DNA of 64,000 nt, taken from contig CANGAW010000006.1 of the NCBI GenBank assembly GCA_947451925.1, positions 1 through 64,000 of the forward strand. Direction: 5' to 3'. This DNA is from Burkholderiales bacterium. GTDB taxonomy: Bacteria > Pseudomonadota > Gammaproteobacteria > Burkholderiales > Burkholderiaceae_D. The position numbers were made by a program, and so were the translations under genes. Shown piece after piece: positions 9,973-19,258 of the stretch (its first letter is position 1; the number at the start of each line of letters is the position of its first letter). The notes below the pieces were generated by a model that did no database searches, was not told the DNA's origin, and was given only the letters and a program-made list of their open reading frames with translations.

Positions 9973-11235
9973 ATGAATCTTCATTCCTCCCTGAATTTAT
10001 GGCCAGACCTTCTGGCTGACCTTTCTCATCCTGATTTGCTCAGCCAGCTGTTGGCCATCGCCATTTGTATGCTGGCTGGCTGGGGCTTGTCTCATCTGTT
10101 GATGAGAATGTTCCATGCACGCGGTGGCGCATTGGGTTCCGGACGTGCACGGGTCGGCAGTTTTTTGAACGTGCTGTCGCCTCTTTTGTCAGTTTTATTG
10201 ATTGCACTCGCCATTCCAGTATTGAGCCATTGGCGTCATGTCGGGTTATTGCGGGTAGCACTGCCCTTGTTAAGTTCTTTCTTACTGATTCGCGCGGTGT
10301 TCTTTTTACTGCGCCGGGTCTTTGCCCGCAGTGGTAATGTCGGCAGGGTGCTGCTGGCATTCGAAAAGATTTTTGCGCTGCTGGTGTGGATTGGTGTTGC
10401 TTTGTACCTGACCGGCCTTTTGCCAGAACTGATGCTTTACCTGGACCAGACGACGGTGCCGATCGGGCGTCATCAGGAATCACTGCTGGTCATTATGCAG
10501 GCAGCAATGTCGGTGTGCGTGACGTTGATTCTTGCGCTGTGGGCTGGTGCTGCGCTTGAGCAGAGGCTGATGAAACTTGACGCCGTACATTCATCATTGC
10601 GCGTCGTGTTGGCACGGGTGGGACGGGCAGTACTGATTTTGCTGGCGGTATTGGTCAGCTTGTCTTTGGTTGGCCTGGATTTGACCGTGCTGTCAGTGTT
10701 TGGCGGTGCGCTGGGCGTCGGTATCGGTCTGGGTCTGCAAAAACTGGTCAGCAGTTACGTGTCGGGTTTTGTGGTTCTTCTGGAGCGCAGCTTGTCGATT
10801 GGTGATCTGATCACCGTGGACAAATTTAGCGGTCGGGTTGAAGAAATCAGAACCCGCTATACCGTCTTGCGTAGTCAGGATGGTACCGAGTCCGTGATTC
10901 CGAATGAAATGCTGGTATCGAGTCCGGTACTCAATTTTTCGATGTGCAACCCTGACCTGCGCGTCAATCTGACCGCGATCATGGCCCCTGACGTAGACAT
11001 TGATACCTTGTTTCCGCAGCTTGAACAGGCCGTTGGCGCGGTTGCAGGCGTATTGGCTAACCCGCCGCCGGAGGCTTTGCTGATACAGCTGGGCACGGAA
11101 AGTCTGAGTCTGGAGATGGTTTTCTGGGTTGCAGCATCCGACAAGCTCAAGCTGCCATCGATCAGTTCGGCGGCTAATCGGGCCATGTATAAATTGTTGC
11201 CGCCATCGTTACTGAAGGCCGTTTCAGGCGCATGA
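9973..11235 (+). CDS. MscS-family mechanosensitive ion channel
   Basis: A 420-residue inner-membrane protein from ATG 9973 (an upstream TTG at 9964 adds three residues). Six or so hydrophobic segments cover the first 250 residues. The last of them is the pore-lining helix of the family, rich in Gly and Ala: LSVFGGALGVGIGLGLQK. It is followed by the MscS beta domain with GFVVLLERSLSIGDLITV and the segment VIPNEMLVSSPVLNFS. The role is release of solutes on hypo-osmotic shock. It appears monocistronic. Confidence 0.9.
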   Translation: MNLHSSLNLWPDLLADLSHPDLLSQLLAIAICMLAGWGLSHLLMRMFHARGGALGSGRARVGSFLNVLSPLLSVLLIALAIPVLSHWRHVGLLRVALPLLSSFLLIRAVFFLLRRVFARSGNVGRVLLAFEKIFALLVWIGVALYLTGLLPELMLYLDQTTVPIGRHQESLLVIMQAAMSVCVTLILALWAGAALEQRLMKLDAVHSSLRVVLARVGRAVLILLAVLVSLSLVGLDLTVLSVFGGALGVGIGLGLQKLVSSYVSGFVVLLERSLSIGDLITVDKFSGRVEEIRTRYTVLRSQDGTESVIPNEMLVSSPVLNFSMCNPDLRVNLTAIMAPDVDIDTLFPQLEQAVGAVAGVLANPPPEALLIQLGTESLSLEMVFWVAASDKLKLPSISSAANRAMYKLLPPSLLKAVSGA

Positions 11236-11408
11236 TGGAAGTAATCGGTCGCATGACCAAGGACTTTTTCCAAATACACATTTATGCAATTTGGCTCTGG
11301 TCCTGCTGCCGGAAATAGGCAAAATAACGTACAATTTGAAGGTTTATTCGAGTGCGAAGCCCGGCTTTTGTTCCGGTGCGGCGGTATCCGAATATTTATG
11401 GAGAAAAA

Positions 11409-12617
11409 ATGAATTTGAATTCAGGCTTGAATTTGGTCCTCGACTTTCTTTCTAATGGTCTTACGCACGCAACCGTCTGGCAGGTGGTAATCGCTACGCT
11501 GGTGATGACGCACATCACGATTGCAGCCGTGACGATCTTTTTGCATCGTTGCCAGGCGCACCGCGCGCTGGAACTGCATGCGATCCCCAGCCACTTTTTC
11601 CGTTTCTGGTTGTGGCTGACCACGGGTATGGTCACCAAAGAATGGGCAGCCATTCACCGCAAGCATCACGCCAAGTGCGAAACCGAAGAAGATCCGCACA
11701 GCCCGGTTACCCGCGGCATCAAAAAGGTGTTGTTCGAAGGTGCCGAGCTGTACCGCGCCGAATCGAAAAACCGTGAAACCATTGAAAAATACGGCCACGG
11801 TACACCGGACGACTGGATCGAACGCAACTTGTATACCAAGCACTCCGCATTGGGTGTTTCCATTTTGTTAGTAGTCGATGTACTGTTATTTGGCGTGCTC
11901 GGCGTAACGGTGTGGGCAGTGCAGATGTTGTGGATTCCGATTACGGCTGCCGGCATCATTAACGGCATTGGCCATTACTGGGGTTATCGCAACTACAACT
12001 GCACCGATGCGTCGACCAACGTGTTCCCGATCGGCATTCTGATCGGCGGCGAAGAACTGCATAACAACCATCACACCTTTGGCACCTCGGCCAAGCTCTC
12101 ATCGAAATGGTATGAGTTCGATATCGGCTGGATGTACATCTCCATCTTGTCGGCGATGGGTCTGGCTACAGTTAAAAAGATTGCACCTGCTCCGCGTTTT
12201 GATCGCCAAAAGCTGGTGTGCGATATCAACACGCTGCAATCGGTGGTTGCAAATCGCTATGACGTGATGGCGAAGTACGCTCGCTCGCTGCAGAGCACCT
12301 GGCATGAAGAGATCAATCAGATCAAACAGAAATCGACGTTTGAGCCTAATTTTTTGAAGTCATCCAAAAAGCTGCTGCAACGTGAGCCAGCCAGTTTGCA
12401 AAGCAACCAGCAGCAGCAGTTGTCAGAACTGTTCAAGCACAGCAAGGCCTTGAAAACCATGCATGAAATGCGTGGCGAACTTGCGGCAATCTGGGAGCGT
12501 TCGCACTCCACCAGCGATCAGTTATTGCATCAGTTGCGCGACTGGTGTGCAAGAGCGGAAGCCTCCGGCATTCGTTCCCTGCAAGAGTTTTCCCTTCGTT
12601 TGCGCAGCTACGCCTGA
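11409..12617 (+). CDS. Membrane fatty-acid desaturase (acyl-CoA delta-9 type)
   Basis: A 402-residue integral membrane di-iron desaturase. ATG 11409 follows GGAGA at 11400-11404. The three histidine boxes are clear: HRCQAH, HRKHH and HNNHH, with hydrophobic hairpins between them. The last 130 residues form a charged soluble extension with Gln- and Ser-rich stretches that is longer than in minimal desaturases. The likely role is introducing a cis double bond into membrane acyl chains, often as a cold response. A strong bidirectional terminator follows. Confidence 0.92.
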   Translation: MNLNSGLNLVLDFLSNGLTHATVWQVVIATLVMTHITIAAVTIFLHRCQAHRALELHAIPSHFFRFWLWLTTGMVTKEWAAIHRKHHAKCETEEDPHSPVTRGIKKVLFEGAELYRAESKNRETIEKYGHGTPDDWIERNLYTKHSALGVSILLVVDVLLFGVLGVTVWAVQMLWIPITAAGIINGIGHYWGYRNYNCTDASTNVFPIGILIGGEELHNNHHTFGTSAKLSSKWYEFDIGWMYISILSAMGLATVKKIAPAPRFDRQKLVCDINTLQSVVANRYDVMAKYARSLQSTWHEEINQIKQKSTFEPNFLKSSKKLLQREPASLQSNQQQQLSELFKHSKALKTMHEMRGELAAIWERSHSTSDQLLHQLRDWCARAEASGIRSLQEFSLRLRSYA

Positions 12618-12638
12618 GGCTGGTTAGCACAAGCCAAG

Positions 12639-12670
12639 TAGTCGAATAGTCGGATAGTCGGATAGTCAGC
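12639..12670. repeat. Imperfect 8-bp tandem repeat (four units)
   Basis: TAGTCGAA, TAGTCGGA, TAGTCGGA and TAGTCAGC follow each other in the spacer between the desaturase and its terminator. Non-coding; possibly variable between strains. Confidence 0.85.
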
Positions 12671-12677
12671 AAACAGC

Positions 12678-12711
12678 AAAAAGCCCCGCAGTTTTCACTG
12701 CGGGGCTTTTT
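12678..12711. terminator. Bidirectional terminator between desaturase and rpmG
   Basis: A perfect 15-bp stem: AAAAAGCCCCGCAGT (12678-12692) and its complement (12697-12711) around loop TTTC. A and T tracts on both ends let it stop the desaturase transcript on the plus strand and the rpmB-rpmG transcript on the minus strand. Confidence 0.95.
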
Positions 12712-12739
12712 GTTTGGATCAAGCAGATTATTACTAAAA

Positions 12740-12907
12740 TTACTTAATCTTGGTTTCTTTGTACATCACGTGCTTACGTGCCTTGGGATCAAACTTCATG
12801 ATCTCCATTTTGTTAGGCGTCGTACGCTTGTTTTTGTCCGTGGTGTAAAAGTGACCGGTACCTGCGGTCGATTCCAGCTTGATCTTGTCTCGGCCTGATT
12901 TAGCCAT
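12740..12907 (-). CDS. rpmG: 50S ribosomal protein L33
   Basis: A 55-residue ribosomal protein starting at the ATG at 12907 with AAGGA upstream, reading [20 protein letters not shown] and ending in MYKETKIK. The length and the [15 protein letters not shown] core are typical. L33 lies near the E site of the large subunit. It has no CxxC pairs, so it is the zinc-free form. It follows rpmB by 30 bases and shares its promoter. Confidence 0.97.
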   Translation of the reverse strand: MAKSGRDKIKLESTAGTGHFYTTDKNKRTTPNKMEIMKFDPKARKHVMYKETKIK

Positions 12908-12937
12908 GATGTGTCCTTTGCTCTACGATTTCAGCGG

Positions 12938-13174
12938 TTAGAATTTTTCGCCGCGGGCGCGCAAGTCGGCCAGCACGGCATCGAGGCCGATCTTATCGAT
13001 GATGCGAAGACCAGCATTGGATAAACGCAGGGAGACCCAGCGATTCAATGTTTCACTAAAAAAACGGCGCTGTTGCAGGTTAGGCAAAAAACGGCGTTTC
13101 GTTTTGTTGTTAGCGTGGGAAACGTTGTTGCCGACCATCGGCTTCTTCCCTGTTACTTGGCAAACACGTGCCAC
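12938..13174 (-). CDS. rpmB: 50S ribosomal protein L28
   Basis: A 78-residue L28 reading [20 protein letters not shown], with the typical [11 protein letters not shown]. The start codon is GTG at 13174, supported by AAGGAG and by exact family length. Only one cysteine is present, so it is not the zinc-ribbon type. It forms an operon with rpmG downstream; a good sigma-70-like promoter lies about 40 bases upstream. Confidence 0.97.
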   Translation of the reverse strand: MARVCQVTGKKPMVGNNVSHANNKTKRRFLPNLQQRRFFSETLNRWVSLRLSNAGLRIIDKIGLDAVLADLRARGEKF

Positions 13175-13212
13175 GGCGTACTCCTTAAAGATTCCAAATT
13201 TGGAAAAAACGA

Positions 13213-13241
13213 AGTATAGCCAAAAAAATCAGAATATTCAA
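13213..13241 (-). promoter_or_regulatory. Promoter of rpmB-rpmG
   Basis: On the minus strand: -35 TTGAAT (13236-13241), 17-base spacer, -10 TATACT (13213-13218). It is well placed for the ribosomal protein pair. Confidence 0.75.
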
Positions 13242-13338
13242 CGACTTGCGAAAAACAATTGTGTCTTTGTTCTGCGTGAAATTTAACAATTTGTCGATTG
13301 GACATAAGAATGTGATATTTCCGCCCGTAAATACGTAA

Positions 13339-14013
13339 TCAGCACAGGCCATGCTCCTGGAAAGACCATGTTTTGCTGCCGCAGACAATAATATGGTCCA
13401 GCATTGGCACTTCGATGACACTCATCAGCTGTTTCAGCTCCAGAGTTAAGGTTTTGTCCAATGCACTGGGTTGCGCGCGACCGGACGGATGATTATGGGC
13501 GAAGATGACGGCTGCCGCATTATGGGCAATAGCCAGTCGCACAATCTCGCGTGGATAGACGCTGGTGCGGGTCAGGCTGCCACGAAACATGCTTTCGCAG
13601 GCGATCAGCTTGTTCTGAACATCCAGAAAAAGGCCGACAAAGCTTTCTGTTTCCTGACCAGCAAAATGCAACAGCAAAAATTTGTTCAAAGCTTCGGTTG
13701 AATTAAAAACGGGGCCCGATCTGAGTTCTTCTGAGAACGTTCGCCGCGCCAGTTCCAGCACCGCTTGCATTAATGCGATTTTGGCCGGGCCTATGCCTTT
13801 GAATTCCTTGAAGTCGGCAGCACTGGCAGAAAACAATTTTCCCAGCGAGCCGAAATGCGCGAGGACTTCACGTCCGAGGTCGATCGCCGTTTTGCCTTGA
13901 ATGCCAGTTCGCAAGAACAGCGCCAGTAATTCAGAGTCAGATAAGGCTTTCGGTCCATAGGCAATCAGACGTTCCCGTGGCCGCTGATCTTGTGGCCATT
14001 GTGAAATGCGCAT
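13339..14013 (-). CDS. radC: RadC family protein (JAB/MPN domain)
   Basis: A 224-residue RadC protein. The N-terminal part has the helix-hairpin-helix region (FKEFKGIGPAKIALMQA); the C-terminal JAB domain has the metal motif FAHNHPSG followed by downstream Asp (ALDKTLT), and the conserved end QEHGLC. Despite the old name, a repair role is not established for the family. It lies upstream of rpmB-rpmG on the same strand, the order also seen in enterobacteria. GGGAG precedes the ATG. Confidence 0.93.
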   Translation of the reverse strand: MRISQWPQDQRPRERLIAYGPKALSDSELLALFLRTGIQGKTAIDLGREVLAHFGSLGKLFSASAADFKEFKGIGPAKIALMQAVLELARRTFSEELRSGPVFNSTEALNKFLLLHFAGQETESFVGLFLDVQNKLIACESMFRGSLTRTSVYPREIVRLAIAHNAAAVIFAHNHPSGRAQPSALDKTLTLELKQLMSVIEVPMLDHIIVCGSKTWSFQEHGLC

Positions 14014-14128
14014 TTCCCGCTCCCGGAGTGGTAAAACGGCAAGCTTAAGCGAATAGAAAAGAGGGAAGGCCTATCGTGTTGTCTGTGGTGGCTTACAATA
14101 GCGCGGTTCGTTTCAAGTCAAGAATTGT

Positions 14129-14584
14129 ATGCCCAATAAACCACAGCTTCTAATCTCCGATTCGGCTTTTCTGACCTTGCACTATCGCCTTTCTTCGGCA
14201 GACGGTCAGGACATTGTCACCACCTTTAATGAAAACCCGGCGACCCTGCAAATGGGGGGCGGCCAGCTGGCGCCATTTCTGGAAGCCTGCCTGCTTGGTT
14301 TGGCTGAAGGCGCGCATCAGACTTTCAACCTGAGTCCTGAGCAGGCCTATGGGCAGCGCAACCCGGATCTGCTGCAATGGGTGTCGCTGGAAACGCTGGC
14401 GCAAAATTCGCAAGAGGGGGAAGACTATGTCGTTGGCGACATGGTCGATTTTGCCGCACCCGGTGGCGGGCGATTTGCCGGCACCTTGCGCGAAAAAGCG
14501 GAGCAGGCTGCCTTGTTTGATTTCAATCATCCGCTGGCTGGTCAGCACGTAAAATTCGAGGTTCAGATTATCGGGGTGATGTAA
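14129..14584 (+). CDS. fkpB: FKBP-type peptidyl-prolyl cis-trans isomerase, SlpA type
   Basis: A 151-residue FKBP of the SlpA/FkpB group, which has an IF (insert-in-flap) domain interrupting the FKBP fold. Seen: the first strand [15 protein letters not shown], the [16 protein letters not shown] segment, the [13 protein letters not shown] insertion boundary and a C-terminal FEVQIIGVM strand. It catalyses proline isomerisation and has chaperone activity in the cytoplasm. The next gene is ispH, 35 bases away, the standard pairing in gamma- and betaproteobacteria. Confidence 0.93.
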   Translation: MPNKPQLLISDSAFLTLHYRLSSADGQDIVTTFNENPATLQMGGGQLAPFLEACLLGLAEGAHQTFNLSPEQAYGQRNPDLLQWVSLETLAQNSQEGEDYVVGDMVDFAAPGGGRFAGTLREKAEQAALFDFNHPLAGQHVKFEVQIIGVM

Positions 14585-14619
14585 GCAGAAGTGCGTGCTT
14601 GCCCTTGCGGAGAAGAGTA

Positions 14620-15564
14620 ATGGATCAGGAAATTTTGCTGGCTCAGCCGCGCGGATTTTGCGCTGGCGTAGACCGCGCAATCGAAATTGTCGAGCGCGCG
14701 CTGGCGCAGTTCGGCGCGCCCATTTATGTGCGGCATGAAATCGTTCATAACGCCTATGTGGTAGAAGATTTGCGCAGGAAGGGGGCCATTTTTATCGAAG
14801 ATCTCGATGACGTCCCGGTTGGCAATCATCTGGTATTTTCCGCGCATGGCGTATCGAAGGCAGTCAAGGCCGAAGCGGAAATGCGTGGCCTGAAGGTTTT
14901 TGATGCGACCTGTCCGCTGGTGACCAAGGTGCATATCGAGGTCAGCAAGATGCGTGAGGAAGGCCGTGAAATTATCATGATCGGCCATCATGGCCATCCT
15001 GAAGTCGAAGGCACAATGGGGCAGAGCGAAGAAGGTATGTATCTGGTTGAGACAGTCGATGATGTGGAAAAACTGTCGGTCAAGTTGCCCAGCCGCCTCG
15101 CCTATGTGTCTCAAACCACATTGTCGGTAGACGACACTATTGAAATCATTACCGCGCTGAAGAAAAAATTCCCGCACATTGCCGAGCCCAAGAAGGCCGA
15201 CATTTGTTATGCCACCACCAACCGGCAGCAGGCCGTCAAATTCATGGCAGCAGAAGCGGATCTGGTGATCGTTGTCGGTAGCCCTACCAGTTCCAATTCA
15301 ACCCGCTTGCGCGAAGTCGCCGAGAAAAAAGGCGTGGCTGCCTACATGGTCGACAACGCCAGCCAGATCGATCCGGCCTGGTTAACAGGGCGGCAGCGCA
15401 TTGGTGTCACCGCCGGTGCGTCGGCACCTGAAATTCTGGTGCAGGAAGTCGTCAACTGTCTGAAATCCCTCGGTGCCAAAAGTGTTCGTGAGCTCGATGG
15501 CGTGGAAGAGCACGTGACCTTCCCTTTGCCCAAGGGCCTCAAAGTGCGTTCGACTGCTTCCTGA
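14620..15564 (+). CDS. ispH: 4-hydroxy-3-methylbut-2-enyl diphosphate reductase
   Basis: IspH is the last enzyme of the MEP isoprenoid pathway, producing IPP and DMAPP with a [4Fe-4S] cluster. 314 residues from ATG 14620, preceded by GGAGAAG. The three cluster cysteines are in [21 protein letters not shown] and [23 protein letters not shown] and [11 protein letters not shown] carry substrate-binding His, Thr and Ser. livH starts nine bases after its stop, so the transporter genes may be co-transcribed with it. Confidence 0.98.
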   Translation: MDQEILLAQPRGFCAGVDRAIEIVERALAQFGAPIYVRHEIVHNAYVVEDLRRKGAIFIEDLDDVPVGNHLVFSAHGVSKAVKAEAEMRGLKVFDATCPLVTKVHIEVSKMREEGREIIMIGHHGHPEVEGTMGQSEEGMYLVETVDDVEKLSVKLPSRLAYVSQTTLSVDDTIEIITALKKKFPHIAEPKKADICYATTNRQQAVKFMAAEADLVIVVGSPTSSNSTRLREVAEKKGVAAYMVDNASQIDPAWLTGRQRIGVTAGASAPEILVQEVVNCLKSLGAKSVRELDGVEEHVTFPLPKGLKVRSTAS

Positions 15565-15572
15565 CCTGATAC

Positions 15573-16502
15573 ATGGATATCCTGACCCAGCAACTCATCA
15601 ATGGTCTGGTACTGGGCAGCATGTATGCGCTGGTCGCACTGGGCTACACCATGGTGTATGGCGTACTGAACCTGATCAATTTCGCGCATGGCGAAGTGCT
15701 GATGATCGGTGCAATGACCAGCCTCTCTCTATTGCATTTGCTTGAAAAAATCGCACCGGGCTTGCCTGGCGGCGTGCAGTTGTTCATTGCCATTGCCGGG
15801 GCGATTCCGGTCTGCGTCGTGGTCAGTATCATCATCGAGCGCGTCGCGTATCGCCGCTTGCGCAACGCGCCCCGGCTGGCCCCTTTAATCACTGCCATCG
15901 GCGTGTCGATTTTGCTGCAGACGCTGGCAATGATGATCTGGGGTCGTAATCCCTTGCCCTTTCCGCAGGTGCTGCCGGGTGAACCCCTGCATTTTTTTGG
16001 CGCGCTGATCACTCCGACCCAAATTTTATTATTGGTATTGGCCGCCGTGGCCATGTCGGCGCTGGCAATGCTGGTGCAGATGACCCGCCTTGGTCGTGCC
16101 ATGCGCGCCGTGGCAGAGAATCCGCGTGTTGCCGCCTTGATGGGCGTCGATGCCAATCGGGTGATCGTCTATACCTTCGCCATCGGTGCAGCACTGGCTG
16201 CCCTGGCCGGTGTGATGTGGGCAGCCAATTATGCGTCGGCACAGTTTGCAATGGGGTTTACGCCGGGCCTGAAGGCCTTCTCCGCGGCAGTACTTGGCGG
16301 TATCGGCAACATCTACGGCGCCATGCTCGGCGGCATACTGTTGGGCTTGATCGAGAGTCTGGGCGCCGGCTACATTGGTGAGCTGACCGGCGGATTTTTG
16401 GGTAGTCATTATCAGGATATTTTTGCTTTTATCGTTTTGATCATCGTGCTGACCGTACGCCCTTCGGGCTTGATGGGCGAGCGTGTGGCAGATCGTTCCT
16501 GA
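15573..16502 (+). CDS. livH: Branched-chain amino acid ABC transporter permease LivH
   Basis: A 309-residue inner-membrane permease of the LivH family with about eight hydrophobic helices. It begins DILTQQLINGLVLGSMYAL, has the typical YGVLNLINFAHGE segment and the EAA-like cytoplasmic loop RAVAENPRVAALMGVD. It pairs with LivM to form the channel. Nine bases separate it from ispH. Substrate may be branched-chain amino acids or another amino acid/amide of this transporter family. Confidence 0.93.
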   Translation: MDILTQQLINGLVLGSMYALVALGYTMVYGVLNLINFAHGEVLMIGAMTSLSLLHLLEKIAPGLPGGVQLFIAIAGAIPVCVVVSIIIERVAYRRLRNAPRLAPLITAIGVSILLQTLAMMIWGRNPLPFPQVLPGEPLHFFGALITPTQILLLVLAAVAMSALAMLVQMTRLGRAMRAVAENPRVAALMGVDANRVIVYTFAIGAALAALAGVMWAANYASAQFAMGFTPGLKAFSAAVLGGIGNIYGAMLGGILLGLIESLGAGYIGELTGGFLGSHYQDIFAFIVLIIVLTVRPSGLMGERVADRS

Positions 16503-16511
16503 GACCCCGGC

Positions 16512-17702
16512 ATGAAGACTTTTCCCTCATCATGGAAGTCAAATAAGCCAGGGGCGACGCTGCTTGTGCTGTCGTTGCTGATTATTGTCTTTCCTTTTTT
16601 TGCCGCGCAATTCGGGAATTCCTGGGTGCGCATCATGGATGTGGCGCTGCTCTACATCATGCTGGCATTAGGCTTGAATATTGTCGTCGGTTTTGCTGGT
16701 CTGCTCGACCTTGGCTACATCGCTTTTTTTGCCATCGGTGCTTATATGGCTGGTCTTTTGGCCTCGCCGCAATGTGCCGTGGTACTGGAGTCGCTGGTGA
16801 TGGAATATCCGGCGCTGGGCGAACCTCTGGTCAGGCTGCTGGGAGCCGACATTGCCGCGAACGGCATCCATTTATCTGTCTGGCTGATCATTCCCTTAAG
16901 CGCAGCGGTTGCCGGTTTGTCGGGTGCCTTGCTGGGTGCGCCCACGCTGAAATTGCGCGGTGATTATCTGGCGATTGTGACGCTGGGGTTTGGCGAAATC
17001 ATTCGCATCTTCATGAATAATTTGAACGGGCCGGTCAATATAACCAACGGCCCGCAAGGCATTAACCTGATCGACCCCGTCAGGCTTGCTGGCGTGTCTC
17101 TGGCTGGCGAGGCAGGTTCCGGTGGCGTGGTGCAGTTTGCCGGGTTGGCGATGCCTTCGGTGAATGCCTATTATTTTTTGTTTGTGCTGCTGTGTGTAGC
17201 CACTGTTTTTATTTCGCGTCGTCTGCAAGATTCGCGGCTTGGCCGCGCATGGGTGGCGATACGGGAAGATGAAATCGCGGCCAAGGCCATGGGCATTAAC
17301 GTGCGCAATCTCAAACTGCTGGCGTTTGCTATTGGAGCTTCATTTGGCGGTGTGGCCGGCGCCATGTTTGCGTCTTTTCAGGGATTCATTTCACCAGAAT
17401 CTTTTTCACTGACCGAGTCCATTGCGGTGCTGGCGATGGTGGTGTTGGGCGGCATCGGCCATATACCCGGCGTAGTTCTCGGCGCGATCTTGCTGGCGGC
17501 TTTACCTGAAGTGTTACGCCACACGGTTGGCCCTTTGCAAATGGCCTTGCTGGGAGAAGTCTGGATCGAAGCCGAAGTGCTGCGCCAGCTTTTATATGGT
17601 CTAGCACTGGTGCTGATCATGCTGGTTCGTCCGGCAGGACTTTGGCCTTCGCCGCGTCAGGAAGACAGGCCGATTCAGGCATCGGTTGTGGGTGGTGCAT
17701 GA
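16512..17702 (+). CDS. livM: Branched-chain amino acid ABC transporter permease LivM
   Basis: A 396-residue LivM-type permease, partner of LivH. Many membrane helices; the conserved LNIVVGFAGLLDLGYIAFFA motif and the loop AIREDEIAAKAMGIN, which contacts the ATPases. Compared with minimal LivM it has an insertion of roughly 40 residues around position 85-130, common in this type. Its stop overlaps the livG start (ATGA). Confidence 0.93.
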   Translation: MKTFPSSWKSNKPGATLLVLSLLIIVFPFFAAQFGNSWVRIMDVALLYIMLALGLNIVVGFAGLLDLGYIAFFAIGAYMAGLLASPQCAVVLESLVMEYPALGEPLVRLLGADIAANGIHLSVWLIIPLSAAVAGLSGALLGAPTLKLRGDYLAIVTLGFGEIIRIFMNNLNGPVNITNGPQGINLIDPVRLAGVSLAGEAGSGGVVQFAGLAMPSVNAYYFLFVLLCVATVFISRRLQDSRLGRAWVAIREDEIAAKAMGINVRNLKLLAFAIGASFGGVAGAMFASFQGFISPESFSLTESIAVLAMVVLGGIGHIPGVVLGAILLAALPEVLRHTVGPLQMALLGEVWIEAEVLRQLLYGLALVLIMLVRPAGLWPSPRQEDRPIQASVVGGA

Positions 17703-18472
17703 CGACTGAGCTTATTTTAGAGATTGCGCAGGTCAGCAAACGCTTTGGTGGTTTGCAGGCTTTGTCGGATGTGAAGCTGTCGATTGCGCGTGATCAGATC
17801 GTTGGTCTGATCGGCCCCAATGGCGCTGGTAAAACAACCTTGTTCAATGTGATTACCGGTTTGTATCAGCCCGACAGCGGTCAATTCAGCCTCGCCGGTA
17901 AACCCTATTCGCCATCGGCGCCGCATGAAGTAGCCCGTGCCGGCATTGCCCGCACGTTTCAAAATATTCGCCTCTTTGGGGACATGACGGCGATTGAAAA
18001 CGTGATGGTTGGCCGCCATGTCCGCACCCGGCAAACGGTGCTCGGCGCAATCTTGCGTCACGCTGCCGCCCGGGCAGAAGAGGCCGCGATCAAAAAGCAT
18101 GCGCTGGCCTTGCTGGAATTTGTCGGCATCGCCGAATTTGCCGATCGCACCGCGCGGCATTTGTCGTATGGCGACCAGCGTCGGCTGGAAATTGCGCGGG
18201 CCTTGGCCACCGACCCCTTGTTGCTGGCGCTTGACGAGCCAGCCGCGGGCATGAACGCAATCGAAAAAGAAGGCTTGCGTACCTTGCTGTTAAAAATAAA
18301 AGCGCAGGGCACGGCCATTTTGTTGATTGAGCATGACGTCAAACTGGTGATGGGTATTTGTGATCGCCTGACCGTGCTGGACCACGGCGAACGCATTGCC
18401 GAGGGCACGCCTGCAGAGGTGCAGCGTAACCCGGCAGTGATTGCCGCTTATCTTGGTACAGAGGCCGCATGA
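17699..18472 (+). CDS. livG: Branched-chain amino acid ABC transporter ATP-binding protein LivG
   Basis: A 257-residue ABC ATPase starting at ATG 17699, four bases overlapping livM. Walker A GPNGAGKTTLFNVI, Q-loop region ARTFQNIRLF, signature LSYGDQRRLEIARAL, Walker B LLLALDEPAAGMN and the switch His in LLIEHDVKLVM. The AGMN after Walker B is characteristic of LivG. It forms the motor with LivF. Confidence 0.96.
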   Translation: MTTELILEIAQVSKRFGGLQALSDVKLSIARDQIVGLIGPNGAGKTTLFNVITGLYQPDSGQFSLAGKPYSPSAPHEVARAGIARTFQNIRLFGDMTAIENVMVGRHVRTRQTVLGAILRHAAARAEEAAIKKHALALLEFVGIAEFADRTARHLSYGDQRRLEIARALATDPLLLALDEPAAGMNAIEKEGLRTLLLKIKAQGTAILLIEHDVKLVMGICDRLTVLDHGERIAEGTPAEVQRNPAVIAAYLGTEAA

Positions 18473-19197
18473 ATTCCTCCAAACCTTTGCTGAAAATAAG
18501 CGGGCTGACCGTTGCTTATGGCGGTATTGAAGCGGTCAAGGGCATTGATCTGGAAGTGGCAGCTGGCGAACTGGTCACATTAATTGGTGCCAATGGTGCG
18601 GGCAAGACCAGCACACTCAAAGCCATTACTGCCAGCTTGCCTGCTGCCCGTCGCGGTGGTTGCATTGAATATGCCGGTGAACGTATCGACGCATTGCCGG
18701 CCTTTAGTCTGGTGCAACGCAAGCTGGCGATGGTGCCGGAAGGCCGGGGGGTGTTTGCCCGCATGTCGATACGCGAAAACCTGTTGATGGGTGCGTACTC
18801 CCGCAATGATCAGACTGGCATCGCCGCCGACATCGACAAGTGGTTTGAAATCTTCCCGCGTCTGAAAGAGCGGGCATCACAACTGGCGGGCACACTCTCG
18901 GGTGGCGAGCAGCAAATGCTGGCGATGGCACGCGCCTTGATGAGTCACCCGCAGCTATTGTTGCTGGATGAGCCATCCATGGGCTTGGCGCCTATCATGG
19001 TTGAGCGAATTTTCGAGGTCATCAAAACCATTGCTGCGCAGGGTGTGACGATACTGCTGGTGGAGCAAAACGTCAGGCAGGCACTGCGTATTGCACAGCG
19101 CGGCTATGTAATGGAAACAGGCACAATTGTGCTCAGTGGCCGTGCAGAAAATCTGCTGCAAGATCCGCGGGTGGTTGAGGCTTATCTGGGCGTCTAG
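18469..19197 (+). CDS. livF: Branched-chain amino acid ABC transporter ATP-binding protein LivF
   Basis: A 242-residue ABC ATPase overlapping livG by ATGA. Walker A GANGAGKTSTLKAI, signature LSGGEQQMLAMARAL, Walker B LLLLDEPSMGLAPIM, switch region LLVEQNVRQAL. It is the second ATPase of the transporter. No periplasmic binding-protein gene (livK/J) follows, so binding proteins must be encoded elsewhere. A GC-rich hairpin abuts the stop codon. Confidence 0.96.
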   Translation: MNSSKPLLKISGLTVAYGGIEAVKGIDLEVAAGELVTLIGANGAGKTSTLKAITASLPAARRGGCIEYAGERIDALPAFSLVQRKLAMVPEGRGVFARMSIRENLLMGAYSRNDQTGIAADIDKWFEIFPRLKERASQLAGTLSGGEQQMLAMARALMSHPQLLLLDEPSMGLAPIMVERIFEVIKTIAAQGVTILLVEQNVRQALRIAQRGYVMETGTIVLSGRAENLLQDPRVVEAYLGV

Positions 19198-19227
19198 GCC
19201 GGACGCTGATGTGTTTGCGTCCGGCTT
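19198..19227 (+). terminator. Hairpin after livF, possible terminator
   Basis: A perfect 9-bp stem GCCGGACGC (19198-19206) / GCGTCCGGC (19217-19225) directly after the livF stop. Only two T follow, so it may work with a factor or only stabilise the message end. Confidence 0.45.
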
Positions 19228-19258
19228 GGCTGACTATCTGAATTCAATCAGAATGTAA

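Noticed and set aside
12710-12898. A plus-strand open frame over rpmG
   Set aside because: The minus strand encodes a full 55-residue L33 with ribosome site and exact family length.
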